A stretch of DNA of 47,028 nt from Euryarchaeota archaeon UBA259 (GTDB lineage Archaea; Thermoplasmatota; Poseidoniia; Poseidoniales; Poseidoniaceae), in contig DAXG01000014.1 in assembly GCA_002506275.1 (NCBI GenBank), forward strand, positions 1-47,028, written 5' to 3'. Both the position numbers and the translations under genes were made by a program. Shown piece after piece: positions 26,801 to 32,373 of this stretch. How positions within the stretch are numbered: the first letter of the stretch is position 1; each line of letters opens with the position of its first letter. The notes below the pieces were generated by a model. It made no database searches. It was given only the letters and a program-made list of their open reading frames with translations, and was not told the origin of the DNA.

Positions 26801-28627
26801 GTGAACGATGCTCCAGTGATTACCTTGCAAGACACCGACGGTCAGAACCTGTTGATCAGTGACGCTGGAAGCCGTGCAAACGGTGAAGGTGAATTCATCA
26901 CCATGACTGAAGACGATACCAATGCTGACAACCTCACTTGGGATCTGCTTCCATTGATGAACGATATTGACCACGATGTTCCTGCGGACCTTACTTGGAC
27001 TGTTGAACCAACTGCACAGTGTGCATACACCAACTACTTCACAACGGCAATCGTTGGAACAGACTTGGTCTTCACACTCATCCCAGACGCAACCACAAAC
27101 GGATACGATTGGGAAGTTGACTACATGAACGATAACGGTATCCACCAATTGCGACCAGGTGGCCAGACTTTCTGTGCCATCAACTTGGTTCTCGAGGATA
27201 CTGCTACCGCACCATCACACACGCCTAACTACGATACGACTGTGCTCAACTCAGCATTCACTGAACAATTGGCACCGTACACTCAAGGACAAGACGATGT
27301 TGTGATGTATGTCACCATTGATCGTGTTGCAGAGAACGTCGCTGACTATTCTCTTGATGCAACCAATGGAGTGAACTTCAACGGAATTAGCAACATCATG
27401 ACCGGTACCTATGTTCCTGTTTCAGTGAACATTGACGCTGGTGGCGATGAAGGACCATACAATTACGACCACATGTTGGCAGTGACCTTCCATACCGATG
27501 GACACTTTGAAGACGAAACTACTCGCTACTACAACGTTCCTGACTACGGAACTACGTTGGTCGTTGAGGAGAACATCTTCATCACAAAGGACACAACCAA
27601 GGTCGAAGTTTCAATGGACGTTCTCACCTGTTTGAACAACCCATGTGACCTCACCGTCTCGTCCAGTGAGAGATTCCAATCTGATGACCCTGAGTCGCAC
27701 CGTGCAAACAACGGTGGTTCTCAAGGTGCTCTTTGGTCCTCTCCAGGACAATACGGTCAGAATGCATCGCAGACTTCGGAACGCCGACCAATGCTACAAG
27801 ACAGCTTCTGGTGTAACAACCGAATGACAACCTTGGACCTTGCAACTGCTGAGGCGAACTCAGATTGGGGCAAGTGCAACGAGTACGCTTCTGGATCCGG
27901 TTCTTTCGGTGCAACTGCACAGAACCTACCAACCGTTGTTCGTACAATCGGTGCAAGTTCTGTTGCCTCGTTCGCACCAAGCATTGTTGTGGTCAGTCTA
28001 ACTGGTCTGTTCGTGAGCGCTCTTGCCTTCTCCAGCCGCCGTGCTGATGATGAGGAAGAAGTCGTTGAGAACACTCTGGAAAACGACGATATGGCTGTGA
28101 GCCCAGTTATCGCTACCATCCTTATGGTGGCGATCACTGTGGTTCTCTCCGGTGTCATCTATGTGTGGGCAAGTAGCCTAGCAGAGACCGATGTCAAAGG
28201 TGTACCTCGAGTGACCTTTGCTATCGATGATGTCAACAGCTTTGATGTCGATGAAGGCCACTGGCGAATCACTGTACAAGCTTCAGAAACTGACTTGGCA
28301 ACTCAAGCAGTTGAGGTTCGAGTGTTCTACGTTGATGGCAATGGTGAACCACAAGTCAAGACGACCAATCTAGCAGATACTGCAGGCGTTTACGGATTCA
28401 ATCCTCAGAACAGTGACTCTATGGTCACGTTCGTGGATCAAGTGAATACAGAAGGTGACGATAAGGTCTCGACCTTTAACACCGGTGACACAATCTTTGT
28501 GCGCACGCATGACACTGACGGAACACCTCTCGAAGATGTAACCATCTCCCTGAACTATGCACCAGGTGCAGGTCAAGGAGCACAACTTCGTACATGGTCT
28601 GGCTTGTCTTACGACGTCAGCGCTTGA
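14843..28627 (+). CDS. Giant secreted multidomain protein with C-terminal archaeal pilin module
   Basis: A 4594-residue protein. I chose ATG 14843 because aggtga lies five bases upstream; a GTG at 14834 would add three residues. Order: signal peptide (about 1-34); a ~300-residue module like those before DNRLRE domains in WapA-type wall proteins, ending FPLAIDPTIKV; a beta-sandwich (about 335-565); two copies of an Ig-like plus Tyr/Gly-rich lectin-like pair (about 565-970 and 975-1345); parallel beta-helix segments with N/D/G ladders across about 1350-3400, broken by inserted domains, including a carboxypeptidase-regulatory-like domain near 2652-2755 and a sandwich near 3120-3228; a CBM9/DOMON-like domain (about 3505-3680); cadherin-like repeats ending NVNDAPVI and PVNDAPVI (about 3765-4130); a membrane helix near 4374-4396; then a class III pilin segment from residue 4417 (AVSPVIATILMVAITVVLSG). 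An adhesive stalk is inferred. Confidence 0.85.
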   Translation: MLGIKNTKKASVFNGIGIALLLCALMALMPMAGFVDNNAGDVEFVAINDTAEDDLLALPTSKDTGIEYEYEPSDELIGMRDQTTKTFVLEDGKFAQLTHNSPVHFLGDEGEWTDIDLNVVATAEGWEVNDNTFKTHFAPETSNGVAVQVDSSVDPLIMGKNPMLITMDETTTTPEPYAAAPSNDEVEIGGNMVRYPLAEGFSLDYTVMSTQLKQNLIVEERPILKETDAWFGFSEMMQLPTGFALFLGEEMLGEEMTQTQEPLDIRSIETGELLAQIPVPVVVEQGSGNEPYMATYFIQVLDSQVVISTLVESEWILADDRVFPLAIDPTIKVTNVNSGYCLKNYNRCYMARTTTYLQKGQYSWSSSNVNVNYYLPFNSFSFTSASQLPNQATVESISHYQTWTYRSVSSSTTITNAAAATVLEDCGSPNSSSMPYGWTMPAAPTNGCSSTLASSAYASTSTQYNSANARKLIASMWNSDSFDTVTPPSSNWGGTGVSADVCTTAATCATSTQASYITDAQNGTSSVAIGYKIPTNTGYLRSYHSNGGTTNSYISITYSGGIDADAPTSGFIPYHDVTSYVEGSRTFFTTLTDLSNIDTTASNKPTLNYAFNNGTFSSVAATSIGTCSTTASSCQFRATMPTVSAGDYVEYYWKFQDLNSNPNIGFDPALSGAQTVPTPYHFTVEDVDDAGDDKKLTVLMTDVHASSYSSPRASQLIDRQFTHFDGSDEFYFEFDVSTCGTGSNQCFFTGSTWDAPNYYFYNNWMGQHATVAGSGFNGMGSSSTRSDTFEHMTNDGGYLTISADKGPGMNLLYLYDSVENAFAMVGIGSTPTIDSKLSGGDAMDASYTYANSPAYKITLGSDSAMNAAGKETYGGQMGLFSFGNETGGAGTNANRLCVTTNGFVHFFRSPYASRDQCSGAYYYGGSYFSGGTSDERSLPSYVWSGWVHAMGYYGSQAASGTATYKIGGVAPVPDTFAPIADHAALSDSHSKDRTISVVLSDGGDPPSGLNVSTTAGVGPTLYYRITSADGTTGSWTTEVLTPQSSSTRAECATSACTWSADIEDLERGSEVEYYLYAEDTSNASTAVNTLTTSTESFGVGDPNKMFIVEWRDMQYTNNNFRCTYQAVFYDVTNEIEFHYDDACKNAYDATTVGFMDQTRSKGQTIRHSTSTSYLNGANPHTNNYRISTDSGDGSWESFDRGMTAMSNGIASDIQGTSGGSPSGYYCSSSYYFRTYGAQCADNIAMPNGFNFTYFGTDYNYTDSNDRINIERHGNMHFVGSGSTANVRAMTTWYGNMPKLPYSSNSAAPAGLIAPYWSYYGTYYCYQNTGADCGVFYRTMPFEGKGTDITSDITSDTTWDATDSPIRINPAGDYLTISADLTIEAGTVIQVGAGKGISFDGACDQMTINGNSTDHVLFEGYAGADWKGMAFTGACSTSTDNRHVFSYVDFKNTSDAAIAAGSRHGSSPISNANVGNFTMDHVTFTNVGAAFEHGSGQGTVLSMTEFSVDGTDGSCFDFAEDTDASLTEGTIANCNLDGGANDGAIVNVAGSTGGALFLENLTITNAYVNLISVDLDMVTISNVTATAATTQSGAALNSDAGAGAEVDIFNFDATDYTSVSIDAMGSIMMTDVDVGAAQMNFMPGGSTTSSTTGAFGDNAEFDNITAGFMNMRNLQPGVFKGITVDDLKIAGDTTNSDTVVIDDLDVGHFEVTGCSGWNLLVTSMTAERFTSNGCSAAKNTVTIADSTIAHTSALDSAVYARYSDVTIGETTMTSTTAGANSIYLAQADTNSNVRLIAVTQNGDDCADATGGTGDCDVDVASSSSEIWFGGLATVRTYRMALVNNVATQIFKSGHTVTAAVTDSSSSELFEVGSHITDSATSNLGAASVWVITGDESGGNTYSNHNIRAFGPAGQNETMTSASWYPTAGFTIGSTIDLLLEPAPVDFDQAGMDCAWMDAYVDPSNGAQLPTNGTTATGATIFEFDGTPMTLSADLTLDGCVMILKGSSLKVKSTATSSPVLTLTNGGKVVVSVSADTGAVGAISAVSASYGLNIDIVQGTLELDGGTLRDVAQDSTTDAALLIGDGATLKMMDGATIYGASANSDEMATVKVNGGTVNIADSSIVNTGQTGTALWVEASGGSIDNVIVKNAAVGIQSFNGAPQVDGFTSTDNTVGVDVYGGMSLPTIYRSTLLSGQSTGWTTYKIDLSTFLGDDFLQVGTNSIYGGGNAHPRYNYATTKYYMITDRYNIELEDDNGNVWNITDSEHLGYYPVSAADPKSGATGYSTYAAGAVGGVPSWDCNTYGYAYGPNYPSSFIGYYYQIYQRMSGSSPSYPGYYTDKPLEFGFDWEHIEGVSPTGSYAYYPYHYWGASYSTYQAMYNPVFYPPEGFKGSYNICYDRAYSYYMSAGQGARMTMPTIDISAANISKVSLYMDVLHNRADNYQDRLEVVARSGDNAALLGAYARESGTPLFKDGTITGADTGVMIGGEFAAGHIQDVTVTSPTDSGLEVTGQTAATSDGLTVTGGDYGVLIGNSASGSMDFMNIDFDGNTNAGMYYSKDLAGAMSGTVVNSAAAFKYGPNTDNDVTYSDLSIATNTVGVEAGGSGDFTFTDVAMSNTKDFSITGQSNIEFIEGTVDSTTVDVTGTGEFTRMRSLEVELLADTFAVPDATVTLIDGDGAAAGSGTTDSSGIAEGLNFVTATVDSSGLYIPSLTGYEVMSVAKIDYYYTTSTNNLADFRYASQAVTLSDLTGNSATVPLTNQITERVCWYSTSTQYTTVSPCAGSFFTSGVRTYDDGNGGTVNEYAYSNSLTIGQEDNTIMMDTPYIYFKSNTPYNLNGTTILSTGAYDFYGTQRWYTSYPYGGQVYMNDAAMYGVAVDDEGDMFGVEVGYYGSPITTFVANNTIFSNVAKISSQNGYTWGTSSQYLWEIEEFSVTNSTITHYQGYTELNNAIQNTDICMILGGGENSVVSDNIFNDCGVGVHLQRSPYWNRHAGVVGADNATISNNIFNDGGEIADIWLYRDGSSDNAMISGNILNNGGAAAAAIALYDGSHTGVMISGNTINAATDGIYIDNALDYRITGNTITGAGDASYAAISALEGYGDIDNNTIIDADGGIIVDSATSPPAPTTSLCSIASNSYRYTATCSATLAAGKTLDINIATDSWGYEASIDVTKPDGTVDSFGRGTSTTFASNTQYTPLVSYSAPGLYAVSLQDSYGDGGTDVFMVEGGVAAGYAGPTIADNSIGISAGRTAPSAVGLVFEDCDGVSINSARNTITLSDIAMDIDNCDVTDVSSVITGSNDASTVGIDSDDASGDTLTLSGTTISGYATGVEKTSGELILTGDASITGSDYGVSVDDATVVAINAAVNGGATGTGLHVVDSDDVWVYPMNASGLVGMYVENSPFRWDGGTSTATTTLEVVESQGSIENMTWTTSSTQIDAGSNAYVTSIGNTIDENRLVVDSSATIDEANLFSMESTHLNAAPTKEVAMMIKSTDGTRASYVSTTFQPEVMTVDGSNDDWIGGNALNPSGYAMPGLMSGDGTNDMLVTYIEGDDLYIGLTGEDLAASDVLIYLSVDGSGSSTGYNLGGSHNLPFQANYVLWADSESSYDLYSYGFLGWGATSLSSATVDVASASGLTEISIPFSRIGGTPSQIDIVAIVQGESTADVSTVHPTQTIDSANTLQNFTQYITVELTHDDLLTGEINDEVLVYRSYKGSNTPSVAKNYDVIIKTEADCEYDWETTTDLSLATNVEITMNMARACPEIQSTLDDISVAEDSGAYTFSLTNLADDVQDLEADLTWTSAAGTLVAYDNVLVDWNQNGQTVTITPLDDQFGTLEYEFEVTDSNGLTDKKNITFEVTNVNDAPVICNVEDAGCMPIFSSDDSFDNILAEGFGTHTKDLGTVSNASKSYIRDMANEQSPVRQIYDWDASVDSTCVAFTVEVNTLNSLIITENTSNEKGGSCTVTLELSDDGAENTAATPYTVDFSVAPVNDAPVITLQDTDGQNLLISDAGSRANGEGEFITMTEDDTNADNLTWDLLPLMNDIDHDVPADLTWTVEPTAQCAYTNYFTTAIVGTDLVFTLIPDATTNGYDWEVDYMNDNGIHQLRPGGQTFCAINLVLEDTATAPSHTPNYDTTVLNSAFTEQLAPYTQGQDDVVMYVTIDRVAENVADYSLDATNGVNFNGISNIMTGTYVPVSVNIDAGGDEGPYNYDHMLAVTFHTDGHFEDETTRYYNVPDYGTTLVVEENIFITKDTTKVEVSMDVLTCLNNPCDLTVSSSERFQSDDPESHRANNGGSQGALWSSPGQYGQNASQTSERRPMLQDSFWCNNRMTTLDLATAEANSDWGKCNEYASGSGSFGATAQNLPTVVRTIGASSVASFAPSIVVVSLTGLFVSALAFSSRRADDEEEVVENTLENDDMAVSPVIATILMVAITVVLSGVIYVWASSLAETDVKGVPRVTFAIDDVNSFDVDEGHWRITVQASETDLATQAVEVRVFYVDGNGEPQVKTTNLADTAGVYGFNPQNSDSMVTFVDQVNTEGDDKVSTFNTGDTIFVRTHDTDGTPLEDVTISLNYAPGAGQGAQLRTWSGLSYDVSA
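28091..28627 (+). other. Archaeal type IV pilin-like module inside the giant ORF
   Basis: From Met4417 the frame encodes 178 residues, the size of a whole archaeal pilin. The sequence DDMAVSPVIATILMVAIT is the archaellin/pilin N-terminal-like domain (Pilin_N, arch_flag_Nterm family), which normally starts a protein, is cut by a prepilin peptidase just before the hydrophobic stretch and drives assembly. Here it follows an acidic linker and a preceding membrane helix. A separate start at ATG 28091 is possible, but no Shine-Dalgarno or TATA box precedes it. Confidence 0.8.
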
Positions 28628-28661
28628 GTTTAACCACTGAAGTGACGATAACGGACGCATT

Positions 28662-28683
28662 GGGGAGGGGTTTTCCCCTCCCC
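28662..28683 (+). terminator. Perfect 9-bp G/C hairpin after giant gene
   Basis: Arms ggggagggg (28662-28670) and cccctcccc (28675-28683) pair fully around tttt, 34 bases past the stop codon. A short T stretch (tttgtct) follows. Position and stability suggest termination or 3'-end protection. Confidence 0.7.
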
Positions 28684-28694
28684 TTTGTCTCCCG

Positions 28695-28729
28695 CATCCC
28701 TTGATCGGGATGACTACCTTTCGGGGTAG
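28695..28729. other. Two small hairpins between terminators
   Basis: Arms catccc (28695-28700) and gggatg (28707-28712) pair perfectly, and ctacc (28714-28718) pairs with ggtag (28725-28729). Only one base separates the two hairpins. Together with the flanking larger stems they make this spacer almost fully structured. Confidence 0.5.
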
Positions 28730-28744
28730 AGAGCTACACGATCG

Positions 28745-28790
28745 CAGGGGGTTTCCAAACGGGGCCCCCTGCCTTCGTCCCCTTTTTTTC
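28745..28790 (+). terminator. Stem-loop followed by T-run
   Basis: Arms gcaggggg (28745-28752) and ccccctgc (28766-28773) enclose a 13-base loop. After ttcgtcccc comes ttttttt (28784-28790) and then ctttttac. This is the best T-run terminator in the window, placed about 65 bases before the next gene. Confidence 0.65.
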
Positions 28791-28855
28791 TTTTTACACT
28801 CTATGGCTGCGAGCGAAGCCTTTCAAGTGATTAGCCTTTCAGCCAATTGAAGGAC

Positions 28856-29536
28856 ATGTCGAATTCACCAGAAATACCGTTAACCAAGTGCGTAGTTTTT
28901 GATTGCGATGGCGTCTTGGTCGATGCAGTGAGTTCGTGGAGAACACTGCACGATCACTTCGGAACTGACAATTCACTTCACCTCCAACGCTTTATACGCG
29001 GCGAAATCACTGATGTGGAGTTTATGCGCTCAGATATCCAAATGTGGAAAGCAGTACAGGACCCGATTTCCCGAGATGAACTCTTTCGTGCATATTCGGG
29101 CGTCAAATTGATGGACGGTGCTCGTGAGGTCGTTGAAGAGTTGCAGCAGAACGGTGTGTTCGTTGCCATTGTCAGTGCTGGAGTCGATTTGTTTGTTTCT
29201 TCGATTGCTGCAATGCTCAAAGTTGATGATTGGATTGCCAATGGCTTTGTCTTTAACGATGATGATTCATTATCTGATGAAGGTGTATGTCGACTTCATG
29301 CCACCGGTAAAGGAGAGGTGATCCACCGACTTTTGAAAATGAACCATTTGGATGTAGGTGGCTGTGTTTCAGTTGGTGATTCCGAAATGGATTTGTCGAT
29401 GCACGTGGATGGCAGTCGATTCATTGGATTCAACCCAACTCGTGACACCTCTATTGAAGCATTTAATTCTGCAGATATCGATGTCGTCCACAGCAAAGAT
29501 TTGCGTGACATTCTGCCGCATCTTCGATTGAAGTAA
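28856..29536 (+). CDS. HAD-superfamily phosphatase, phosphoserine phosphatase-like
   Basis: A 226-residue HAD hydrolase with all four motifs: I, DCDGVLVD (16-23, nucleophile Asp16 and acid/base Asp18); II, Ser in VSAGVD (about 107); III, Lys in GKGEVIHRLL (about 153); IV, VGDSEMDLS (about 173-181). A helical cap lies between motifs I and II, as in the SerB-like (HAD-IB) group. It hydrolyses a small phosphate ester; serine phosphate is one candidate. I chose ATG 28856; a TTG nine bases earlier is possible. The stop abuts that of the convergent DNA polymerase subunit gene. Confidence 0.85.
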   Translation: MSNSPEIPLTKCVVFDCDGVLVDAVSSWRTLHDHFGTDNSLHLQRFIRGEITDVEFMRSDIQMWKAVQDPISRDELFRAYSGVKLMDGAREVVEELQQNGVFVAIVSAGVDLFVSSIAAMLKVDDWIANGFVFNDDDSLSDEGVCRLHATGKGEVIHRLLKMNHLDVGGCVSVGDSEMDLSMHVDGSRFIGFNPTRDTSIEAFNSADIDVVHSKDLRDILPHLRLK

Positions 29537-31153
29537 TCATGCAAACGGAATCGCTGTTGTTGCATGACTTTTCAGATTCACGATGGTGAGCATACAGGGT
29601 TTAGGCTGAAATCCAAGCATTCGTTGATACGAAGTTTGGTCTTGCCAAGTGCTTGAGCAAATCAGCGTTGTTCCCTTGTAATCCACGCAAGCGTGACCGT
29701 GTACGTGCCCTGTGACAAAAATATCTGGAACTTCTCGAATGACCAGCCCGTCCTCCGGCTCTGGAGAAAGTGGCGTTTTCCCACCCCATTGGGGGGCTAA
29801 GTGTCGACGCCTGAGCATTTGGCGCATGGCTTCGACTGGATCTGCATAGGTCACAGTTCGCAGCCCGGCCACGAAGTCGTCAATGGATTTCCCGTGATAG
29901 GACAGTAGGCGGACTCCATGAAGCGAAAAATCACATGGATTCCCTACGAATGTAGTGGTGTTGTAATCCTGTTGAATATCCTTTTCGAACGTCGGCTGTG
30001 GTTCGGCCGGTCGAACCGCATCATGATTTCCCGGAAGCATGACACACTCGACCCATTCGGGTAGCAACTCTAAGAGACGAGCGAATTCGGAATATTGTCC
30101 AAACAAATCAGGTATTGATAACTCACTGTCTTGGCCTGGGTATATTCCAACTCCATCGACACAATCTCCAGACAAAATGAGGTATTTGATCGTCTTTGCC
30201 AATGGGTCAGTATGGAACCACCGGACCATTTTATGCCATTGAGCCTCAAGGAATGTTTTCGAGCCCACGTGGATATCTGAAAGGAATGCAACGCTCACAC
30301 CGTGTTCTGCTGAGGCTTTTTGATGACTTGCTTCCATCGGGAAGTGCAAGTCGTCAACGTAGAACATATCTCCAGTTTGACTGAAAGTACCTGAAACTCC
30401 TAACACATCGTCAGGCATGAGTCCTGCTTCCAAAATCTGTTCTTGAGCTCTGTCCCTGTCGTTCCCCTTCCTTTTGGTCAAAAGACATGTGAGTTCACCG
30501 GTTTCATCTTCGAGATTCCACATGAGATGCCCGTTTTTCGTATAGCGAGGTTCATTCACCAATCCAATCGCCACAGCTTTGTTTTCATAGCCCTGATAAC
30601 GGCTGCTTTCAGCATGCAGCCTCGAGATCTCGGTTGGTGTTCGAGGCAATCTCGAGTTTTGAATAATCATCTTACGTATGCTGCGCAATCTGTCTCCAAA
30701 GCACGATGTAATGTCTGCCATTTTGCCTTCTGTGATGCTGTTGCCTGTAATGTCGTAATGCACGAGGATGTCCGCTGGTGCATCGGACGCGTTTTCACTA
30801 AAGTCAGCAGTGTTCCAGTCTGGTAAGTTGTTTCGAAACTTGATGTCAAGTGGCTCTGGTGCCTTTATTGGGGCTATTGTCCTTCCAAGTTCAGCGACCG
30901 GTTGTTTCCTTTGTGTCTCCATGCGTTGGGTTTTCTGTTTGGTTTGAGAATTGCTGTTCTTTTCATTCCAAACTTCAAGCATCGATTCCAATATTTCATG
31001 GGTTAGGTAACCTTTGGTGAAACCGACAAGTGGTGCACAATCCAGCACGCCCTGAAGGTCATCGTGTTCGAGGAGTTTTGAGCGAACTGAGGCAGCAGGG
31101 AGTATACCCCTGTTGCGTAGTAGACTCGTCATCTCCTGCTCGGTGGCACCCAT
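29537..31153 (-). CDS. polB: DNA polymerase D (polymerase II) small subunit DP1
   Basis: A 538-residue protein, somewhat shorter than the roughly 600 residues of Pyrococcus DP1. The C-terminal half is a calcineurin-like phosphoesterase with its motifs in order: SDIHVGS (about 291-297), SGDCVDG (about 326-332), LPGNHD (about 372-377), SYHGKSIDD (about 417) and GHVHGH (about 483-488). This provides 3'-5' proofreading in the archaeal replicative polymerase together with the DP2 catalytic subunit, which is not in the window. An OB fold (LTCLLTKRKGNDRD region, about 190-260) and an N-terminal helical domain precede it. Upstream by 63 bases and in the same direction lies the CinA-like gene, so the two may share a transcript. 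Confidence 0.95.
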   Translation of the reverse strand: MGATEQEMTSLLRNRGILPAASVRSKLLEHDDLQGVLDCAPLVGFTKGYLTHEILESMLEVWNEKNSNSQTKQKTQRMETQRKQPVAELGRTIAPIKAPEPLDIKFRNNLPDWNTADFSENASDAPADILVHYDITGNSITEGKMADITSCFGDRLRSIRKMIIQNSRLPRTPTEISRLHAESSRYQGYENKAVAIGLVNEPRYTKNGHLMWNLEDETGELTCLLTKRKGNDRDRAQEQILEAGLMPDDVLGVSGTFSQTGDMFYVDDLHFPMEASHQKASAEHGVSVAFLSDIHVGSKTFLEAQWHKMVRWFHTDPLAKTIKYLILSGDCVDGVGIYPGQDSELSIPDLFGQYSEFARLLELLPEWVECVMLPGNHDAVRPAEPQPTFEKDIQQDYNTTTFVGNPCDFSLHGVRLLSYHGKSIDDFVAGLRTVTYADPVEAMRQMLRRRHLAPQWGGKTPLSPEPEDGLVIREVPDIFVTGHVHGHACVDYKGTTLICSSTWQDQTSYQRMLGFQPKPCMLTIVNLKSHATTAIPFA

Positions 31154-31216
31154 AGTGTGTGGTGACGCATTCAGTGCAAAAGCACATCGGCTCGTATGTT
31201 TGAGAAATGAAGACGA

Positions 31217-31903
31217 CTAATCCCATTCGACCTGTTTGTCAAGGGCTGTTTCTTCGGCTGGAGCCGCTTCTCCATCCCATGCTTCATCTTGCCACGGTGC
31301 AGATTCACGAGCAGCTTCCTCTCGCTTTTGCCGTTCCAATTCAAATTGAATCTTTTCAGCAACTTCGTCAGCCATTTGTCGTTCCTCTTCAATGCGTTGC
31401 TCTTCGGCTTGTGTCATCGCAACGTCCCATCTTTTGATGGTCGAGTTGAGTGCGAAATGAACGAAACCAATTTTGTTTTCGGCACGGTTTCCACCAATCT
31501 GAGTGGATTCAGCATTCGCCCAATTTTTGGATGCGATTCCAACATAGACGAGACCCACTTTCTTGTTGGAACCATCGTTTTTAGGTCCAGCAATACCGGT
31601 GATTGAAATCGCAATATCAGCATTCGCGTTTTTGAGAGCACCTTGAGCCATTTGTATGGCAACTTCAGCAGATACAGCACCTTTCTTTTCGAGGGATGAA
31701 GGTTTAACGCCGAGTTCCCGGATTTTAGCATCGTTCGAATAGGTGACCCATGCCTGGTTGAACCACGAGGAAGCACCAGCAATATCGGTAAATGCACTTG
31801 AGAGCAAGCCTCCAGTACATGATTCAGCGACCGTAATGGTGTGACCGCCTTCTTTGATGCGCCGAACTAGACGAGCTGCAGCGGCTTGAACATCTTCATC
31901 CAT
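31217..31903 (-). CDS. CinA C-terminal/PncC-type nicotinamide-nucleotide amidohydrolase
   Basis: A 228-residue protein. Residues 1 to about 160 form the CinA C-terminal domain: TVAESCTGGLLSSAFTDIAGASSWF with the conserved ESCTGG, then GAVSAEVAIQMAQGAL, ISITGIAGP and GLVYVGIA. Enzymes of this family deamidate NMN to nicotinate mononucleotide in pyridine nucleotide recycling. The ATG at 31903 is preferred; the longer frame starts with TTG. An unusual C-terminal tail of about 65 residues is first a charged helix (EEQRIEEERQMADEVAEKIQ) and then an acidic Ala/Glu/Trp-rich end, not part of the family core. Confidence 0.9.
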   Translation of the reverse strand: MDEDVQAAAARLVRRIKEGGHTITVAESCTGGLLSSAFTDIAGASSWFNQAWVTYSNDAKIRELGVKPSSLEKKGAVSAEVAIQMAQGALKNANADIAISITGIAGPKNDGSNKKVGLVYVGIASKNWANAESTQIGGNRAENKIGFVHFALNSTIKRWDVAMTQAEEQRIEEERQMADEVAEKIQFELERQKREEAARESAPWQDEAWDGEAAPAEETALDKQVEWD

Positions 31904-31985
31904 GCAATTCAATCGCAGTGTTCACCTGTTTTGAGGTTAACGCCTGCATCAATGCCTTCAATAACACCTTCTTACAGGAACGGTT

Positions 31986-32058
31986 GGGTCTGTGGTCTAG
32001 TGGTTATGACACCGCCCTTACACGGCGTTGATCGAGGGTTCAAATCCCTCCAGACCCA
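31986..32058 (+). tRNA. tRNA-Val (anticodon TAC)
   Basis: Acceptor arms GGGTCTG and CAGACCC pair fully with discriminator A. The D arm is GTC/GAC, the anticodon loop CTTACAC gives TAC, and the T arm is GAGGG-TTCAAAT-CCCTC. The lowest anticodon-stem pair (position 27-43) is a C-T mismatch; the other four pair. CCA is not encoded. The stop codon of the convergent 104-residue gene starts at the very next base. Confidence 0.95.
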
Positions 32059-32373
32059 CTACCAAAGGTATGTCCGAATATTCTGGTCCGCATTGGCAAT
32101 CACTTTGGTAATCCCTGATTTACGTTGGAACTCGGTGGCTTGTTCTTCGGTTCCATCAACGAGTATGAGGTGAACCGCTCTTTGCCACAATCCGGGTATT
32201 GGGGTTGAGCCTCTATGGTCGACAGCCACCAAGATGTCATCCAGTTCAGTAAACATCAGTAAAGGTGTTGAATCTTCGATGTCTTGAGCTTGTAAAAGCA
32301 ACCACCTTGCTCCATGCATCGAAGCACGAACATCGTCGCCTAAATCCTTCAGTGTGACGACTCGGATTCTCAT
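32059..32373 (-). CDS. Conserved-context hypothetical protein, 104 residues
   Basis: I do not recognise this protein. It has alternating beta and alpha character (RIRVVTLKDL, ARWLLLQAQDI, LMFTELDDILVAVDH, AVHLILVDGT, ITKVIANAD), suggesting a small soluble alpha/beta fold, with no cysteine, signal or membrane segment. The start ATG overlaps the pelota stop by four bases, so it is probably translated with pelA and forms the end of the fhs-pelA unit. Its last codons abut the tRNA-Val gene on the other strand. Confidence 0.75.
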   Translation of the reverse strand: MRIRVVTLKDLGDDVRASMHGARWLLLQAQDIEDSTPLLMFTELDDILVAVDHRGSTPIPGLWQRAVHLILVDGTEEQATEFQRKSGITKVIANADQNIRTYLW

